Source: REEB76 sp049698775
GTDB lineage: Bacteria > Pseudomonadota > Gammaproteobacteria > Natronospirales > REEB76
Direction: 5' to 3'
Assembly (NCBI GenBank): GCA_049698775.1
Contig: JBAVYM010000019.1
Location: 1 to 64,000 of the forward strand
Length of the DNA stretch: 64,000 nt
Part shown: one piece after another, positions 27,069 through 35,377 of the stretch
Numbering within the stretch: position 1 is the first letter of the stretch
How the letters are laid out: each line of letters starts with the position of its first letter
Program-made: the position numbers and the translations under genes
The notes under the pieces: model-generated
What the model saw: only the letters and a program-made list of their open reading frames with translations
What the model was told of the DNA's origin: nothing
Databases searched by the model: none

Positions 27069-27349
27069 TGCGGCTCGGGAGCAGGCTCCATCATGACCTC
27101 ATCCACGTAGCACCATCCCCAGTCCTCACCGGGCTCGAAGCTCTTGATGATCGGGTGGTGCGATTGATGGAAATGCTTGGTCGCGTGTTTGCCGGGTGAC
27201 TGGTCGCAGCAGCCGACGTGCCCGCACGTCAGGCATAGCCGCAGGTGAACCCACTGTCCGTGCGTCTTGAGGCACTCCTCGCAACCCTCGGGCGTGCGAG
27301 GCTGCACGTTGCGAACCTGGTTCATGTGAGTGCATTGTGCTGTCATCAT
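27065..27349 (-). CDS. UBP-type zinc finger protein
   Basis: 94 residues with a GGAGGAG ribosome site. Zinc-finger ligands in the UBP/BUZ order are evident: CTHMNQV, GCEECLKTHGQWVHLRLCLTCGHVGCCDQSPGKHATKHFHQSHHPIIKSF, ending in WGWCYVDE. In eukaryotes the fold binds free ubiquitin C-termini; bacterial stand-alone versions are widespread but unassigned. Four-base overlap with the DUF5996 gene suggests a shared role. Confidence 0.88.
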   Translation of the reverse strand: MMTAQCTHMNQVRNVQPRTPEGCEECLKTHGQWVHLRLCLTCGHVGCCDQSPGKHATKHFHQSHHPIIKSFEPGEDWGWCYVDEVMMEPAPEPQ

Positions 27350-27406
27350 TGCTCCTCCGTCGTGTGGAATGAGCTTGATCGCTGCGACAAGGATTTCCGG
27401 CGTCAG

Positions 27407-28666
27407 CTAATGTACCGCGGATTCCATGCCTGCGGAGCGGATTCCTCCGTTAATCTGAAACGAGCCGATTTCACCTTGAATCTGCAGCGCGGGTACGTCC
27501 TTGCCGTGGGTGACGATACCGCCTTCCACCCGCAATTCACCCAACCGGCCTTCGGGCAGCACACTCAGGCCGTAGGCGGCAAGCTGCACGATCTTGCCTT
27601 TCACCAGGCTGTTGCCGGTGCCGCCGTTGGTTTCGATACCGCGCCGGATAATCAAGCGCCCCACTGGCCGGCTGATCTGCACGCCCACACCGGCATCCGC
27701 ATGCGTCACGATGCGGTCAAACTCCGCCGATTCGATGTAGCCGGTGTATTCGTTGAAGCCGCGCGCGCCCAGTCCGAAAGTTTCAATGAGCGCCCGCACT
27801 CGTAACTCATCAATGGTGCCAAAGTTCACGAAGCCGATGCCACTCGGGCCGTGGGACGTGAGTTTTTCCTCTACGATCCAGCGGTCCGCATCACCCCAGT
27901 TGTCAAGCACCATGTCGTTCACGCCGTAGGTCGTGACCGGACCGCGGTTGCGTACCTCGTCCGCGTGCGCGCCGTACACCAAGAACACGCCGCCTGTAAT
28001 CAGATTGGCGGTGCCCGGCGGGATTTTACCGTCGGAGAAAATCGCACCGGTTTCCAGACGCGTGACCCGCACGCGGCCACCGGTATCGCCGGCGCCACTC
28101 ACGAATACGCCACTGCCGCGCACCGGTGCGCCCTCGCGACCGGCGGAGATATCCAGCAGCTCGGCGGTAATCACCACATTGTCATCCGGCTGAAGATTGT
28201 AGAGCGTAAACGCTCCCTGCAGCACGTCCACGCCGAAACCGTGCGGACGCTCCTTGCGTGCGCGGGCGTCGGCATCCTCCACATGCAGCCCGCGCACCGA
28301 CACGTGCCCACCGCGCACTTGCTGACGCGCCAGTATCTGCACCTGACCCGTCGTGCTAAGGCCGTTCAACACAATCCGGCCCAGACTTTCAACACTCGTA
28401 TCATTGAAGATCGCCCGCTGTTCAGGTCCGGCGCGCAGTGCAAGCCCGGAAATCTCATTGTCCATGCTGAGTTGCAAACCATCCACGCCGGGCAGAAAGC
28501 TTATGGCGGCATTCTTGCCTTCGCCCAGCAGTTGCTGTCCGGAATTCAAGCGCAAGGATGGGGCCTTCGCGATTTCGCCTTTCACCACAATGCGCCGGAC
28601 ATTGCGATCGCTGACGGCGGTTATCAGGCCATCAAGCGAAGTGACAGTTTTCTCTGGTTCATTCAT
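27407..28666 (-). CDS. Right-handed beta-helix-like protein of unknown function
   Basis: 419 residues, no signal peptide or membrane segment. It begins like a pectate-lyase-fold cap (VTSLDGLITAVSDRNVRRIVVKGEIAKAPSLRLNSGQQLLGEG) and then alternates short strands with regular Gly/Asn turns (GRIVLNGLSTTGQVQILAR, GHVSVRGLHVEDA, GELRVEGGIVTHGKDVPALQIQGEIGSFQINGGI), typical of a parallel beta-helix. No catalytic lyase residues are recognisable to me, and without a leader it should be cytoplasmic. It is at the downstream end of the leftward redox gene group, after a 50-bp gap. GAGG lies before the ATG. Confidence 0.6.
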   Translation of the reverse strand: MNEPEKTVTSLDGLITAVSDRNVRRIVVKGEIAKAPSLRLNSGQQLLGEGKNAAISFLPGVDGLQLSMDNEISGLALRAGPEQRAIFNDTSVESLGRIVLNGLSTTGQVQILARQQVRGGHVSVRGLHVEDADARARKERPHGFGVDVLQGAFTLYNLQPDDNVVITAELLDISAGREGAPVRGSGVFVSGAGDTGGRVRVTRLETGAIFSDGKIPPGTANLITGGVFLVYGAHADEVRNRGPVTTYGVNDMVLDNWGDADRWIVEEKLTSHGPSGIGFVNFGTIDELRVRALIETFGLGARGFNEYTGYIESAEFDRIVTHADAGVGVQISRPVGRLIIRRGIETNGGTGNSLVKGKIVQLAAYGLSVLPEGRLGELRVEGGIVTHGKDVPALQIQGEIGSFQINGGIRSAGMESAVH

Positions 28667-28716
28667 TTTGTGTACCTCGGATTAGCAATCTAATTTGTGG
28701 ACTACGCGGCGCGCAT

Positions 28717-29340
28717 TCAGTAGCCGACGGTAAAACGTCTCCGGTGGTGCGCCGGGCGTTCCAGTTCATCCACCATGGCGATAGCGAAATCCTCCATGGA
28801 AATATGGCTCTTGCCGTTGGCATCCACCAGCAGCCGGTCATCGCCCAGCCGGAATTTGCCGGTGCGCTCGCCCGGCGCGAACTCCGCGGATGGCGACAGA
28901 TACGTCCAGTCGAGCGTCGGCTCCTTGCGCAGCACATCCAGAAACCGCGCGCCGGCCGCGGATTCCGGCTTGAACGCGGCTGGAAAGCCGGGCGTATCCT
29001 TCAGCATCCTGCCGGGTGCCACTTCGAGACTGCCGGCGCCGCCGACCACCAGCAGACGCTTTACACCTGCTGTTTTAACCGCGGCAATGAGCGCTTCGGC
29101 ATTCAAACCCAGGAAGCGCATGGCGCTGATGACTGCATCGCAACCCACCAAGAGGGGCGCGAGTGCAACGGCGTTGGCCGCATCTCCCTGCTTCAAGACC
29201 AGCCCCTCATGGGCGACCGCTTGGTCAACATTGCGGGCAATTCCCGTAACCGCATGGCCGCGCCGCAGAAGCTCCGATGCCAGCCTGGAACCGACGCGGC
29301 CGGTAACACCGATCACCGCAACTTGCATTTGCGGCTTCAT
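28717..29340 (-). CDS. NAD(P)-binding oxidoreductase (SDR-like, NmrA/YwnB type)
   Basis: 207 residues. The Rossmann nucleotide-binding motif is AVIGVTGRVGSRLASEL (G-x-x-G-x-x-G) at residues ~8-24; the VGGAGSLEV strand and a conserved Y-L-S-P-S (DWTYLSPSAEFAPGERTG) follow. Members of this short family act as NAD(P)H-dependent epimerase-like or reductase proteins of unknown substrate. The ATG overlaps the stop of the FMN reductase gene by four bases (ATGA). Confidence 0.85.
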   Translation of the reverse strand: MKPQMQVAVIGVTGRVGSRLASELLRRGHAVTGIARNVDQAVAHEGLVLKQGDAANAVALAPLLVGCDAVISAMRFLGLNAEALIAAVKTAGVKRLLVVGGAGSLEVAPGRMLKDTPGFPAAFKPESAAGARFLDVLRKEPTLDWTYLSPSAEFAPGERTGKFRLGDDRLLVDANGKSHISMEDFAIAMVDELERPAHHRRRFTVGY

Positions 29341-29897
29341 GTTTTGCAGATGGTGGCGATCCACGCGGCGAACGCCTGCATGAACTGCTGCAGGAACGTG
29401 TACGCGCTCGCGTCGGTGAGCTTGCCGCTGGCATCGAACAGCTTGTCGGCGCCACCGATATAGGCCTCCGGCTGCTGCATTACCAGTACGTTCAGAAACA
29501 CCAGCGACTGGCGCAGTTGGTGGTTTGCGCCAAACCCCCCAATCGCGCCCGGCGAGGCACTGACCACGGCGCCGGGTTTGCCGTTCCAGGCGCTCTGGCC
29601 GTAGGGCCTCGAACCTACGTCCAAAGCGTTTTTCATGGCCGCGGGCATTCCGCGGTTGTATTCCGGCGTGACAAACAGCACCGCGTCCGCGTGCTTTACA
29701 CGCTCGCGGAAGGTTTTCCACGCGGCCGGCGGATTCGCGTCCAGGTCCTGGTTGTACAGCGGCAACTGCCCGATCTCGACGATTTCCAGTTTCAGCTCCG
29801 GTGGCGCGAGTTCCACGAGTGCATGAGCCACCTTGCGATTGATGGAATCCTTGCGCAGGCTGCCAACCAAAACTACGACATCACACACTGTGCTCAT
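29337..29897 (-). CDS. NADPH-dependent FMN reductase (ChrR/azoreductase-like)
   Basis: 186 residues. Flavodoxin-like start VVLVGSLRKDSINRKVAHAL contains the FMN-phosphate loop (G-S-L-R-x-x-S), and LFVTPEYNRGMPAAMKNALD is the strongly conserved family block. These enzymes reduce quinones, chromate or azo compounds using NAD(P)H, and reduce oxidative damage. It is coupled to the downstream oxidoreductase by a four-base overlap and follows the DsbA-like gene by only four bases. Confidence 0.9.
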   Translation of the reverse strand: MSTVCDVVVLVGSLRKDSINRKVAHALVELAPPELKLEIVEIGQLPLYNQDLDANPPAAWKTFRERVKHADAVLFVTPEYNRGMPAAMKNALDVGSRPYGQSAWNGKPGAVVSASPGAIGGFGANHQLRQSLVFLNVLVMQQPEAYIGGADKLFDASGKLTDASAYTFLQQFMQAFAAWIATICKT

Positions 29898-29900
29898 GTG

Positions 29901-30425
29901 TTATTTCCTCAGTTGTTTGATGGTTTCGGCTATGTCATCAAAAGTAGCGGGCCCATCGTAGCGCCGGCCATTGATGAAAAATGTCGGTGTGCCGTTGACG
30001 CCGCTGCGCACGCCGCCATTGAAATCGGTGCGAATCCGCTTCTCATAGGCGCCCGCTTCCAGCGCGGACCGGAGTTCGCCCGTCGGAAGATGCAGTCGGG
30101 TGGCGATCGCTTGGTACAGGGGCCAACCGAGTTCCTGCTGATTTTCGTAAAGCGCATCGTGGGCCGCCCAGAAAGGCCCGTGTGCGCCCGCAAACTCGGC
30201 CGTCATGGCCGCACTCAGGGCATCCGGGTGCATCTCGGTGAGCGGAAAATTGCGGAACACGAAACACAGAGTATCAGCGAATTGTGCCTGCAACTGTTTA
30301 ACCACCGGATAGGCCGCGCCGCAGGAAGGACATTGGTAGTCCCCGTATTCAAGCAACGTCACCGCTGCCTTGGCATTGCCCTGCGTGTGATCGTGTGGTC
30401 CGACGGGAATCTTGAGCGATGCCAT
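29901..30425 (-). CDS. DsbA-family thioredoxin-fold protein (cytoplasmic)
   Basis: 174 residues from ATG 30425. Active-site CPSC (Cys32, Cys35) is in EYGDYQCPSCGAAYPVV, and the cis-proline loop is GVNGTPTFFINGRRYDG; both match the DsbA/FrnE subfamily. There is no signal peptide, so it should act in the cytosol as a disulfide reductase or isomerase rather than as periplasmic DsbA. It lies in tight order with the FMN reductase and the peroxiredoxin. Confidence 0.88.
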   Translation of the reverse strand: MASLKIPVGPHDHTQGNAKAAVTLLEYGDYQCPSCGAAYPVVKQLQAQFADTLCFVFRNFPLTEMHPDALSAAMTAEFAGAHGPFWAAHDALYENQQELGWPLYQAIATRLHLPTGELRSALEAGAYEKRIRTDFNGGVRSGVNGTPTFFINGRRYDGPATFDDIAETIKQLRK

Positions 30426-30461
30426 GAGTTGCCTCGCAGCGTGTTTGCACAAGGGGGGAAG

Positions 30462-30992
30462 TTATTTTGGCAGCTTGTCCAAGGCTTCGAGAATCCCGTC
30501 GGCACCCGGGTTCACCGCAGTTGGCGACAGATAGCTCCAGGCGATGACGCCGTCCTTGTCAATCACGAACAGCGCGCGTTTGCAGCAGCCGTGCTGGCTG
30601 TCGTAGGCTCCGTAACGGCGGGCCACGGCGCCTTTCGGCTCGAAATCCGCAAGCAAAGTGAAGTGCAGGTTGCGCGCCTGTGCAAAAGCCTGATGACACC
30701 AGGCGCTATCCACCGAAATGCCCAGCAGCGTCGCGCCGTATTCCTTGAACGTCGGCAACACCTGGTTGTAGAGCGCCATCTGGTCGCCGCACACGGGGCT
30801 CCAGTCGGCCGGGTAGAAGGCCAGGATCACGGGTTTGCCTTTCAGTTCGCTCAAGGACAGCGTCTGGTCAGGGGTGGCATTGAGTGTGAAATCAGGCGCA
30901 GTGGCACCGGGCGGCAAGATCTGATCTCGCGCTTTATCAGCCTTGGATTGAGTGGATTCGGTCATCGTTTGCGCTTCTATGTGGATGGTCAT
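30462..30992 (-). CDS. AhpC/TSA-family peroxiredoxin
   Basis: 176 residues. Peroxidatic Cys68 is in the motif PADWSPVCGDQ (P-x3-S-x2-C), after APDFTLNATPDQTLSLSELKGKPVILAFYP. Three further cysteines occur, two of them adjacent (HGCCKRALFVID), which could resolve the sulfenic acid. It reduces peroxides, probably with thioredoxin. The first 20-25 residues are an extension; ATG 30965 is an alternative start. It heads the run prx-dsbA-like-FMN reductase-oxidoreductase. Confidence 0.92.
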   Translation of the reverse strand: MTIHIEAQTMTESTQSKADKARDQILPPGATAPDFTLNATPDQTLSLSELKGKPVILAFYPADWSPVCGDQMALYNQVLPTFKEYGATLLGISVDSAWCHQAFAQARNLHFTLLADFEPKGAVARRYGAYDSQHGCCKRALFVIDKDGVIAWSYLSPTAVNPGADGILEALDKLPK

Positions 30993-31042
30993 ATTGTGAG
31001 AGCGACGGCCTCCGTCGCGATGAGTTTGGTATCGCGTTTTGT

Positions 31043-31122
31043 GTAGGTTGGGTTGAGGCGACAGCCGAAACCCAACACTCGCTCACATTGCGTTGGGGTT
31101 CGCTTCGCTCACCCCAACCTAC
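31043..31122. repeat. GTAGGTTGGG dispersed inverted repeat, two facing half copies
   Basis: GTAGGTTGGG (31043-31052) and CCCAACCTAC (31113-31122) are perfect inverted ends around a second pair, CCGAAACCCAAC and GTTGGGGTTCG. Both halves belong to the common gammaproteobacterial 'TTGGGGTGAGC...GAACCCCAAC' repeat. A related copy occurs near 55706. It fills most of the gap between the peroxiredoxin and DUF2630 genes. Confidence 0.8.
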
Positions 31123-31153
31123 ATGCTGCAAGCGCACAAAACCGAGCCGGGTA

Positions 31154-31399
31154 TTACTGCTCGTATTTCTCGACGGTCTCCGCTGGGCGGGCTTTCGCCT
31201 CCTCGGGATCGCGGCCAAATTCCCGCAGCGCGCGGCGCTGGCGCAACAGATCCCAGCAACGGTCCAGCGCCACACCGATATCCTTCAGCCGCTGTTGATG
31301 AGTGGAGGCCGCTTCGGGGCGGGCATTGAGCCGCTCCTCCTCTGTCACCAGGCGCTCGATATGCTGGAGCACGGTTTCATCGGTAATATCTTCGCGCAT
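31154..31399 (-). CDS. DUF2630-family small protein
   Basis: 81 residues, strongly charged and helical: DETVLQHIERLVTEEERLNAR, then RLKDIGVALDRCWDLLRQRRALREFGRDPEEA, the conserved DUF2630 core. No enzymatic motif is visible. It lies 39 bp after the OsmC gene on the same strand. Confidence 0.85.
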   Translation of the reverse strand: MREDITDETVLQHIERLVTEEERLNARPEAASTHQQRLKDIGVALDRCWDLLRQRRALREFGRDPEEAKARPAETVEKYEQ

Positions 31400-31438
31400 G
31401 AATTTCCTCCAATTCGCCGGTCAACTCGTCTTCCGACG

Positions 31439-31852
31439 TCATGCCAGCGTTTCTATGTCAATCTTCGTGGCGGTCATGAGTTTGTGGATCGGGCAGGCGG
31501 CCACCGCGCGCGTGAGCGCAGTGCGCTGCGCCTCGCTCATCGGCCCATGAAACGCAACGCGCACCCGCAATCGGTACTTGCCCTGCCGCTCTTCACTGTC
31601 GTCGCGTTCAACGTGTGATTCCACCCGCTCTAGAGGAATGCCGTGGCGTTTCGCATACCACGTGGCGGTCAGGGCCTTGCAGGCGGCGAGTGCAGCATCG
31701 AAATAGTCATGCGGCCCCGGCGCTGAGTCGCTGCTGCCGGAATCGAGTCCCACGTCCGCCCGCAGCGCGTGCGCGCGTATGTGAAGTATCTGAGGATAAT
31801 CGCCAGCATGTTCGGTCTCACAGTCAACCCTGTTACCTGCACCCTCATTCAT
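31439..31852 (-). CDS. OsmC/Ohr-superfamily peroxide-reducing protein
   Basis: 137 residues. Key features of OsmC-like proteins are present: a first redox Cys in AALAACKALTATWYAKR and a second in TRAVAACPIHKLM, with a Glu-rich turn between them (VESHVERDDSEE). These dithiol proteins reduce organic hydroperoxides, usually with lipoyl protein as reductant. It belongs to the leftward stress group; no OhrR regulator is nearby. Confidence 0.88.
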   Translation of the reverse strand: MNEGAGNRVDCETEHAGDYPQILHIRAHALRADVGLDSGSSDSAPGPHDYFDAALAACKALTATWYAKRHGIPLERVESHVERDDSEERQGKYRLRVRVAFHGPMSEAQRTALTRAVAACPIHKLMTATKIDIETLA

Positions 31853-31938
31853 GGTGTACTTCTCTTTTCTCTACCCGGTTTTTGATGGGACTTGCTCAAC
31901 TTCATGCATGGCCGGATGTGTGACAGGATATTGATGTA

Positions 31939-32451
31939 TCAGGCAATGCCAAGCTGCTTCAGATACGTGAGATTGTCCCAGAACAGATATTCCTCATTCA
32001 TTACTCCGTTGTTCCAATGCCCAACGGTACACATGGCGATCTTGAAAGCTTTGCCGGTGGGAGTAATCTTTTTACCATCAGGCGCGAGCATTGGATTGGT
32101 AAATCTTCCTTCCATCTCGCCGATAACGCTGGTCCAATCGCCGGCGGCGATTCTCACTGGATGAACCTTGATGCGCGTGTCCGGCGCATATACGAACATC
32201 GCATTCAAGTCATCAATGTGTTGCTTGATGCCCCGGACTTGCCGTCCATCTGGCCAGTGCACAAGGATGTCCTCCGCATGACTCTCATGCAGCCGGATCC
32301 AATTCTGGTTGGAAAAAACGTTGAAGTCCAAATCGTCGAACTTCGCGAGGTGAGTTTTGCCGAGTTGTTCGGCCTGTTCGTATATCCGAAGCCTGGCTTC
32401 GGTGGATTGGCCGGTAGATACTGAAGCAACATTTTTTGAAAGTTCGCTCAT
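31939..32451 (-). CDS. SnoaL-like ester cyclase / NTF2-fold protein
   Basis: 170 residues with GAGGAG nine bases before ATG 32451. The cone-shaped NTF2-like fold is suggested by WIRLHESHAEDILVHWPDGRQVRGIKQHIDDLNAMF and EMEGRFTNPMLAPDGKKITPTGKAFKIAMCTVGHW ... EEYLFWDNLTYLKQLGI, typical of SnoaL-type annotated ester cyclases. The substrate is unknown. The next upstream gene, a cysteine hydrolase, is 72 bp away on the same strand. Confidence 0.8.
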   Translation of the reverse strand: MSELSKNVASVSTGQSTEARLRIYEQAEQLGKTHLAKFDDLDFNVFSNQNWIRLHESHAEDILVHWPDGRQVRGIKQHIDDLNAMFVYAPDTRIKVHPVRIAAGDWTSVIGEMEGRFTNPMLAPDGKKITPTGKAFKIAMCTVGHWNNGVMNEEYLFWDNLTYLKQLGIA

Positions 32452-32523
32452 ATTTGCACACTCCTCACGATAAAAAGATGCCCAATGGCGGACCGATGCC
32501 GCCATTGCCATTCGATGCCATGC

Positions 32524-33123
32524 CTACATGGATAACATTGCGTCATATCGTCCATAAACCTCTTTCTTCAGATCTGCCGCTTTCGGATTGGCCCAATCAT
32601 GCATCCATTCCGACACCAGAGGCATCCAGGTCGTCGGTACGACGCCGGCCTGCAACATGCGTTCAACCCCATAGTTGTGTGCATCCAGCGATGCGTCACC
32701 GGCGGCATCGATCAGGCCATATATATCGAACCCTTCACGTAATCCATGAATTGCCGTGAATGCAAAGCACATGCTGGTCCACAGGCCAGAGAGGACTATC
32801 TTCTTATGTCCAGTCTTCTTCACAGCTTGCAATACAGGCTCGTCCTCAAATGCATCGAAGCCTGGTACCTTGCGCGCGATGACGTCCACGCCGGGAAACA
32901 ATTCGGTAATATCCTTGATGAATTCGCCGTTCCCCTGGGGCCAGATGGAAGTCAGGACTGTTGGTACATCGAGTATCTTCGCCGCCTTCGCGGCGGCAAC
33001 CGCGCTGTCGTGGATCCTGCTTCTGTCGCCTGAACCGACACCCCTAAACATTGCAGGCTGGTAATCCACCAACAGCAATACGCTGTTTTGGGGAGTGAGC
33101 AGCTCCAGCTTTGAGTTGGTCAT
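32524..33123 (-). CDS. Isochorismatase-like cysteine hydrolase
   Basis: 199 residues with AGAGGAG before ATG 33123. The isochorismatase-fold triad can be seen: Asp in VLLLVDYQPAMF, Lys in VIARKVPGFDAFED, and Cys in VLSGLWTSMCFAFTA. Such proteins are often annotated YcaC or nicotinamidase-like and hydrolyse amides or esters. It precedes the ester cyclase, and its product may act in the same small-molecule detoxification group (inference). Confidence 0.88.
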   Translation of the reverse strand: MTNSKLELLTPQNSVLLLVDYQPAMFRGVGSGDRSRIHDSAVAAAKAAKILDVPTVLTSIWPQGNGEFIKDITELFPGVDVIARKVPGFDAFEDEPVLQAVKKTGHKKIVLSGLWTSMCFAFTAIHGLREGFDIYGLIDAAGDASLDAHNYGVERMLQAGVVPTTWMPLVSEWMHDWANPKAADLKKEVYGRYDAMLSM

Positions 33124-33220
33124 GTCTGTCTCCTCTGAATTCATTCCGATTGTTTACGGTTATGTCCTAACTGCATCCTTTGCGTCAGAGCTAAAAGCTT
33201 TGCTCATACTTCGTACCGAC

Positions 33221-35098
33221 TTATGGTTTCTTTAGTGTTTCCACATACGTCGCCACCGCCTGCACGTCCGCTTCATTCAGCGGCTTGGGATACAGTTTCG
33301 GCATGGGCGCTACGGGGTTCTTGATCAAGGCGATTATCTGATCCAGGTCCTTGCGCAAGGACTCATCCTGCAGTGACGGCCCGACACTGCCTTCGCCGCG
33401 CGCGCCGTGGCAGACCGAACAATTCGCGACATACAACTGCTGGCCGGAATTTTCTTCGGACGATCCGGAATGGGCCATCTGCGGTTGTGCAATGCCGGCA
33501 TCCACCAACGTGATGACTTTCGGACCGCCTGCCGGCGTGTTGAGCGCCATCACCACCAGCGTCGGGCTGCCGGTGGTGTTGAAGGTGCCGAGGCGCGAGA
33601 CGTTACCCGACGCGAACGCAAGATATTGTTTGCCGTGCACCATGTAGGTGATGACACCGCCCGCCAGGGAACCGCCGCTCGCATATTGCAGCAGCACTTT
33701 GCCGGTCGCGGCGTCGAAGGCGTACAAATCGCCGCCGCCGTCGCCGGTGAACACCAAGCCGCCGGCCGTGGGCGTAACGCCGGCAACGACCGGATCGGGT
33801 GCATGGAACTGCCAGCGGATTTTGCCGGTGGTCGCATTCACCGCGGTGACCCAGCCGCTCGCGCCAGTTGTCTTGTCGGGAACATAGCTGGTCCCTATAT
33901 AAACCTCGCCGGGAATATACTTGTAATCCTTGCCGCGTTTGTAGATGTAGCACCAGTCTACGGCGCCCACGTAAATATCGTGAGTGCGCGGATCAAACGC
34001 CGGCCCGTTCCATTCGACGCCACCGAGCGGCCCGGGACACACGGACACCCCGGTATAGGTGGGCACCGCATTGTTGTCCTTGATGGTGGTCACGGCAGTT
34101 TTGGAAACCAGTTTATGGGTACGGCGGTTGAGCAAATACAGATAACCGTCCTTGCTGCCGAGCGCCACACGCTCCGCGCCGTCCGTGGTGTAAAGCATCG
34201 GTGCCGCGCCCAAGTCGTAGTCCAGGCCATCGTTGTGGGTCAACTGGTACCACCACTTGAGCTTGCCGGTGCGCGCGTCCAGCACCACCACGGAATCGGT
34301 GAACAGGTTGTCACCCGGACGATGCGCAGGATCGAAATCCGGAGAAGGATTCCCCACCGGTACGAACAGCTCGCCGGTATTCGGATCCAACGTGTAAGAA
34401 GTCCACATGGCGCCGCCGCCATGCTTGGTGGTCGCAGGAATCGTCCAGGTATTCGCGCCCGGCTCATGGCCTTCGGGAACGGTCCAGAAATGCCACGCTT
34501 CTTTGCCGGTACGCGCGTCGAACGCCATCATCTGGCCGCGTATGCCCCAGTCGCCGCCGGCCAGACCGATGAACACCAGTCCGTGCCAAGCGATGGGTGC
34601 GCTGCTCAGGAATTCGCCGACCCCGGGATTTGCAGGTTGCACTTTCCACAAGAACTTGCCGGTTTTCGCGTCCAATGCCAGCAACCGGCCATCAGCGGTG
34701 CCGCGGAAAATCCGGCCGTCCAGATAGGCCACGCCCCGGTTCACCGGAAAGACATCGCTCTCCTCAGGTTTGTAAATGTCGCGCCACAACACCTTGCAGT
34801 CCGTGGCATTCATGGCCACGGTGGTATGCGCGGTGGTGACATAGAGCACGTCGCCCACCACAATCGGTCCGCTCTCGAAGCTGCCTTCTTCGCCCAAGCG
34901 CACTTCACACAAAGGCTTCAAACTGGCAACGTTGCCGGTATTGATCTGCTGCAAGGGAGAGTAGCGCTGGCTGGCATAGTCGTTGTTGTACGCGGGCCAA
35001 CTGTTGTCACCGGGTTCCGGCGAGGCCTGTGCGCAGATGGTGGGAAGCAGGAAAGCAATCGCTGCGGCAAAATACAAAAACCGGCTGGAGATATTCAT
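33221..35098 (-). CDS. PQQ-dependent dehydrogenase with C-terminal haem c domain
   Basis: 625 residues. A signal peptide (FLYFAAAIAFLLPTICAQA) is followed by the eight-bladed propeller of a quinoprotein dehydrogenase: DNSWPAYNNDYASQRYSPLQQI, repeated tryptophan docking motifs (TGKFLWKVQ, TGKEAWHFW, TGKLKWWYQL, TGKIRWQF), then a haem-binding CSVCHGARGEG with distal-Met sequence near MPKLYPKP, about residues 545-625. It should oxidise an alcohol or sugar in the periplasm and hand electrons from PQQ to its own haem. No PQQ synthesis genes are in the window. Confidence 0.88.
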   Translation of the reverse strand: MNISSRFLYFAAAIAFLLPTICAQASPEPGDNSWPAYNNDYASQRYSPLQQINTGNVASLKPLCEVRLGEEGSFESGPIVVGDVLYVTTAHTTVAMNATDCKVLWRDIYKPEESDVFPVNRGVAYLDGRIFRGTADGRLLALDAKTGKFLWKVQPANPGVGEFLSSAPIAWHGLVFIGLAGGDWGIRGQMMAFDARTGKEAWHFWTVPEGHEPGANTWTIPATTKHGGGAMWTSYTLDPNTGELFVPVGNPSPDFDPAHRPGDNLFTDSVVVLDARTGKLKWWYQLTHNDGLDYDLGAAPMLYTTDGAERVALGSKDGYLYLLNRRTHKLVSKTAVTTIKDNNAVPTYTGVSVCPGPLGGVEWNGPAFDPRTHDIYVGAVDWCYIYKRGKDYKYIPGEVYIGTSYVPDKTTGASGWVTAVNATTGKIRWQFHAPDPVVAGVTPTAGGLVFTGDGGGDLYAFDAATGKVLLQYASGGSLAGGVITYMVHGKQYLAFASGNVSRLGTFNTTGSPTLVVMALNTPAGGPKVITLVDAGIAQPQMAHSGSSEENSGQQLYVANCSVCHGARGEGSVGPSLQDESLRKDLDQIIALIKNPVAPMPKLYPKPLNEADVQAVATYVETLKKP

Positions 35099-35186
35099 GG
35101 CGGCCCCTCAAGTTCGCGTGTGAGCGCCATCATACTCCCGGCAGGTCAAGGCAGCGCGCGTCCAGTACCGTGACAACACACGCTAA

Positions 35187-35354
35187 GAAAACCCTGATTT
35201 ATTCCACTTCCGTCATTCCCGCCCCTGTCTACGCGAGGGCAGGCTCCAGCGGGAATCTAGCAATATGGATATATATATCAAGAACCTGGATACCCGCTCC
35301 CCGCCTTCGCGGGGACAAGTTTCGCGGGCATGACGGATAAATCTCAGTGGTTCC
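35187..35354. mobile_element. MITE-like element, copy 1 (long form)
   Basis: Ends read GAAAACCCTGATTTAT (35187-35202) and, on the other side, ATAAATCTCAGTGGTTCC (35337-35354), matching the ends of two other copies in the window. The interior carries TTCCACTTCCGTCATTCCCG and ATCAAGAACCTGGATACCCG as in the others, but has extra hairpin sequence, including the run ATATATATAT. It carries no gene. It lies between the PQQ dehydrogenase and der. Confidence 0.75.
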
Positions 35355-35377
35355 CTAATTACATAATTGGTTTGTCA

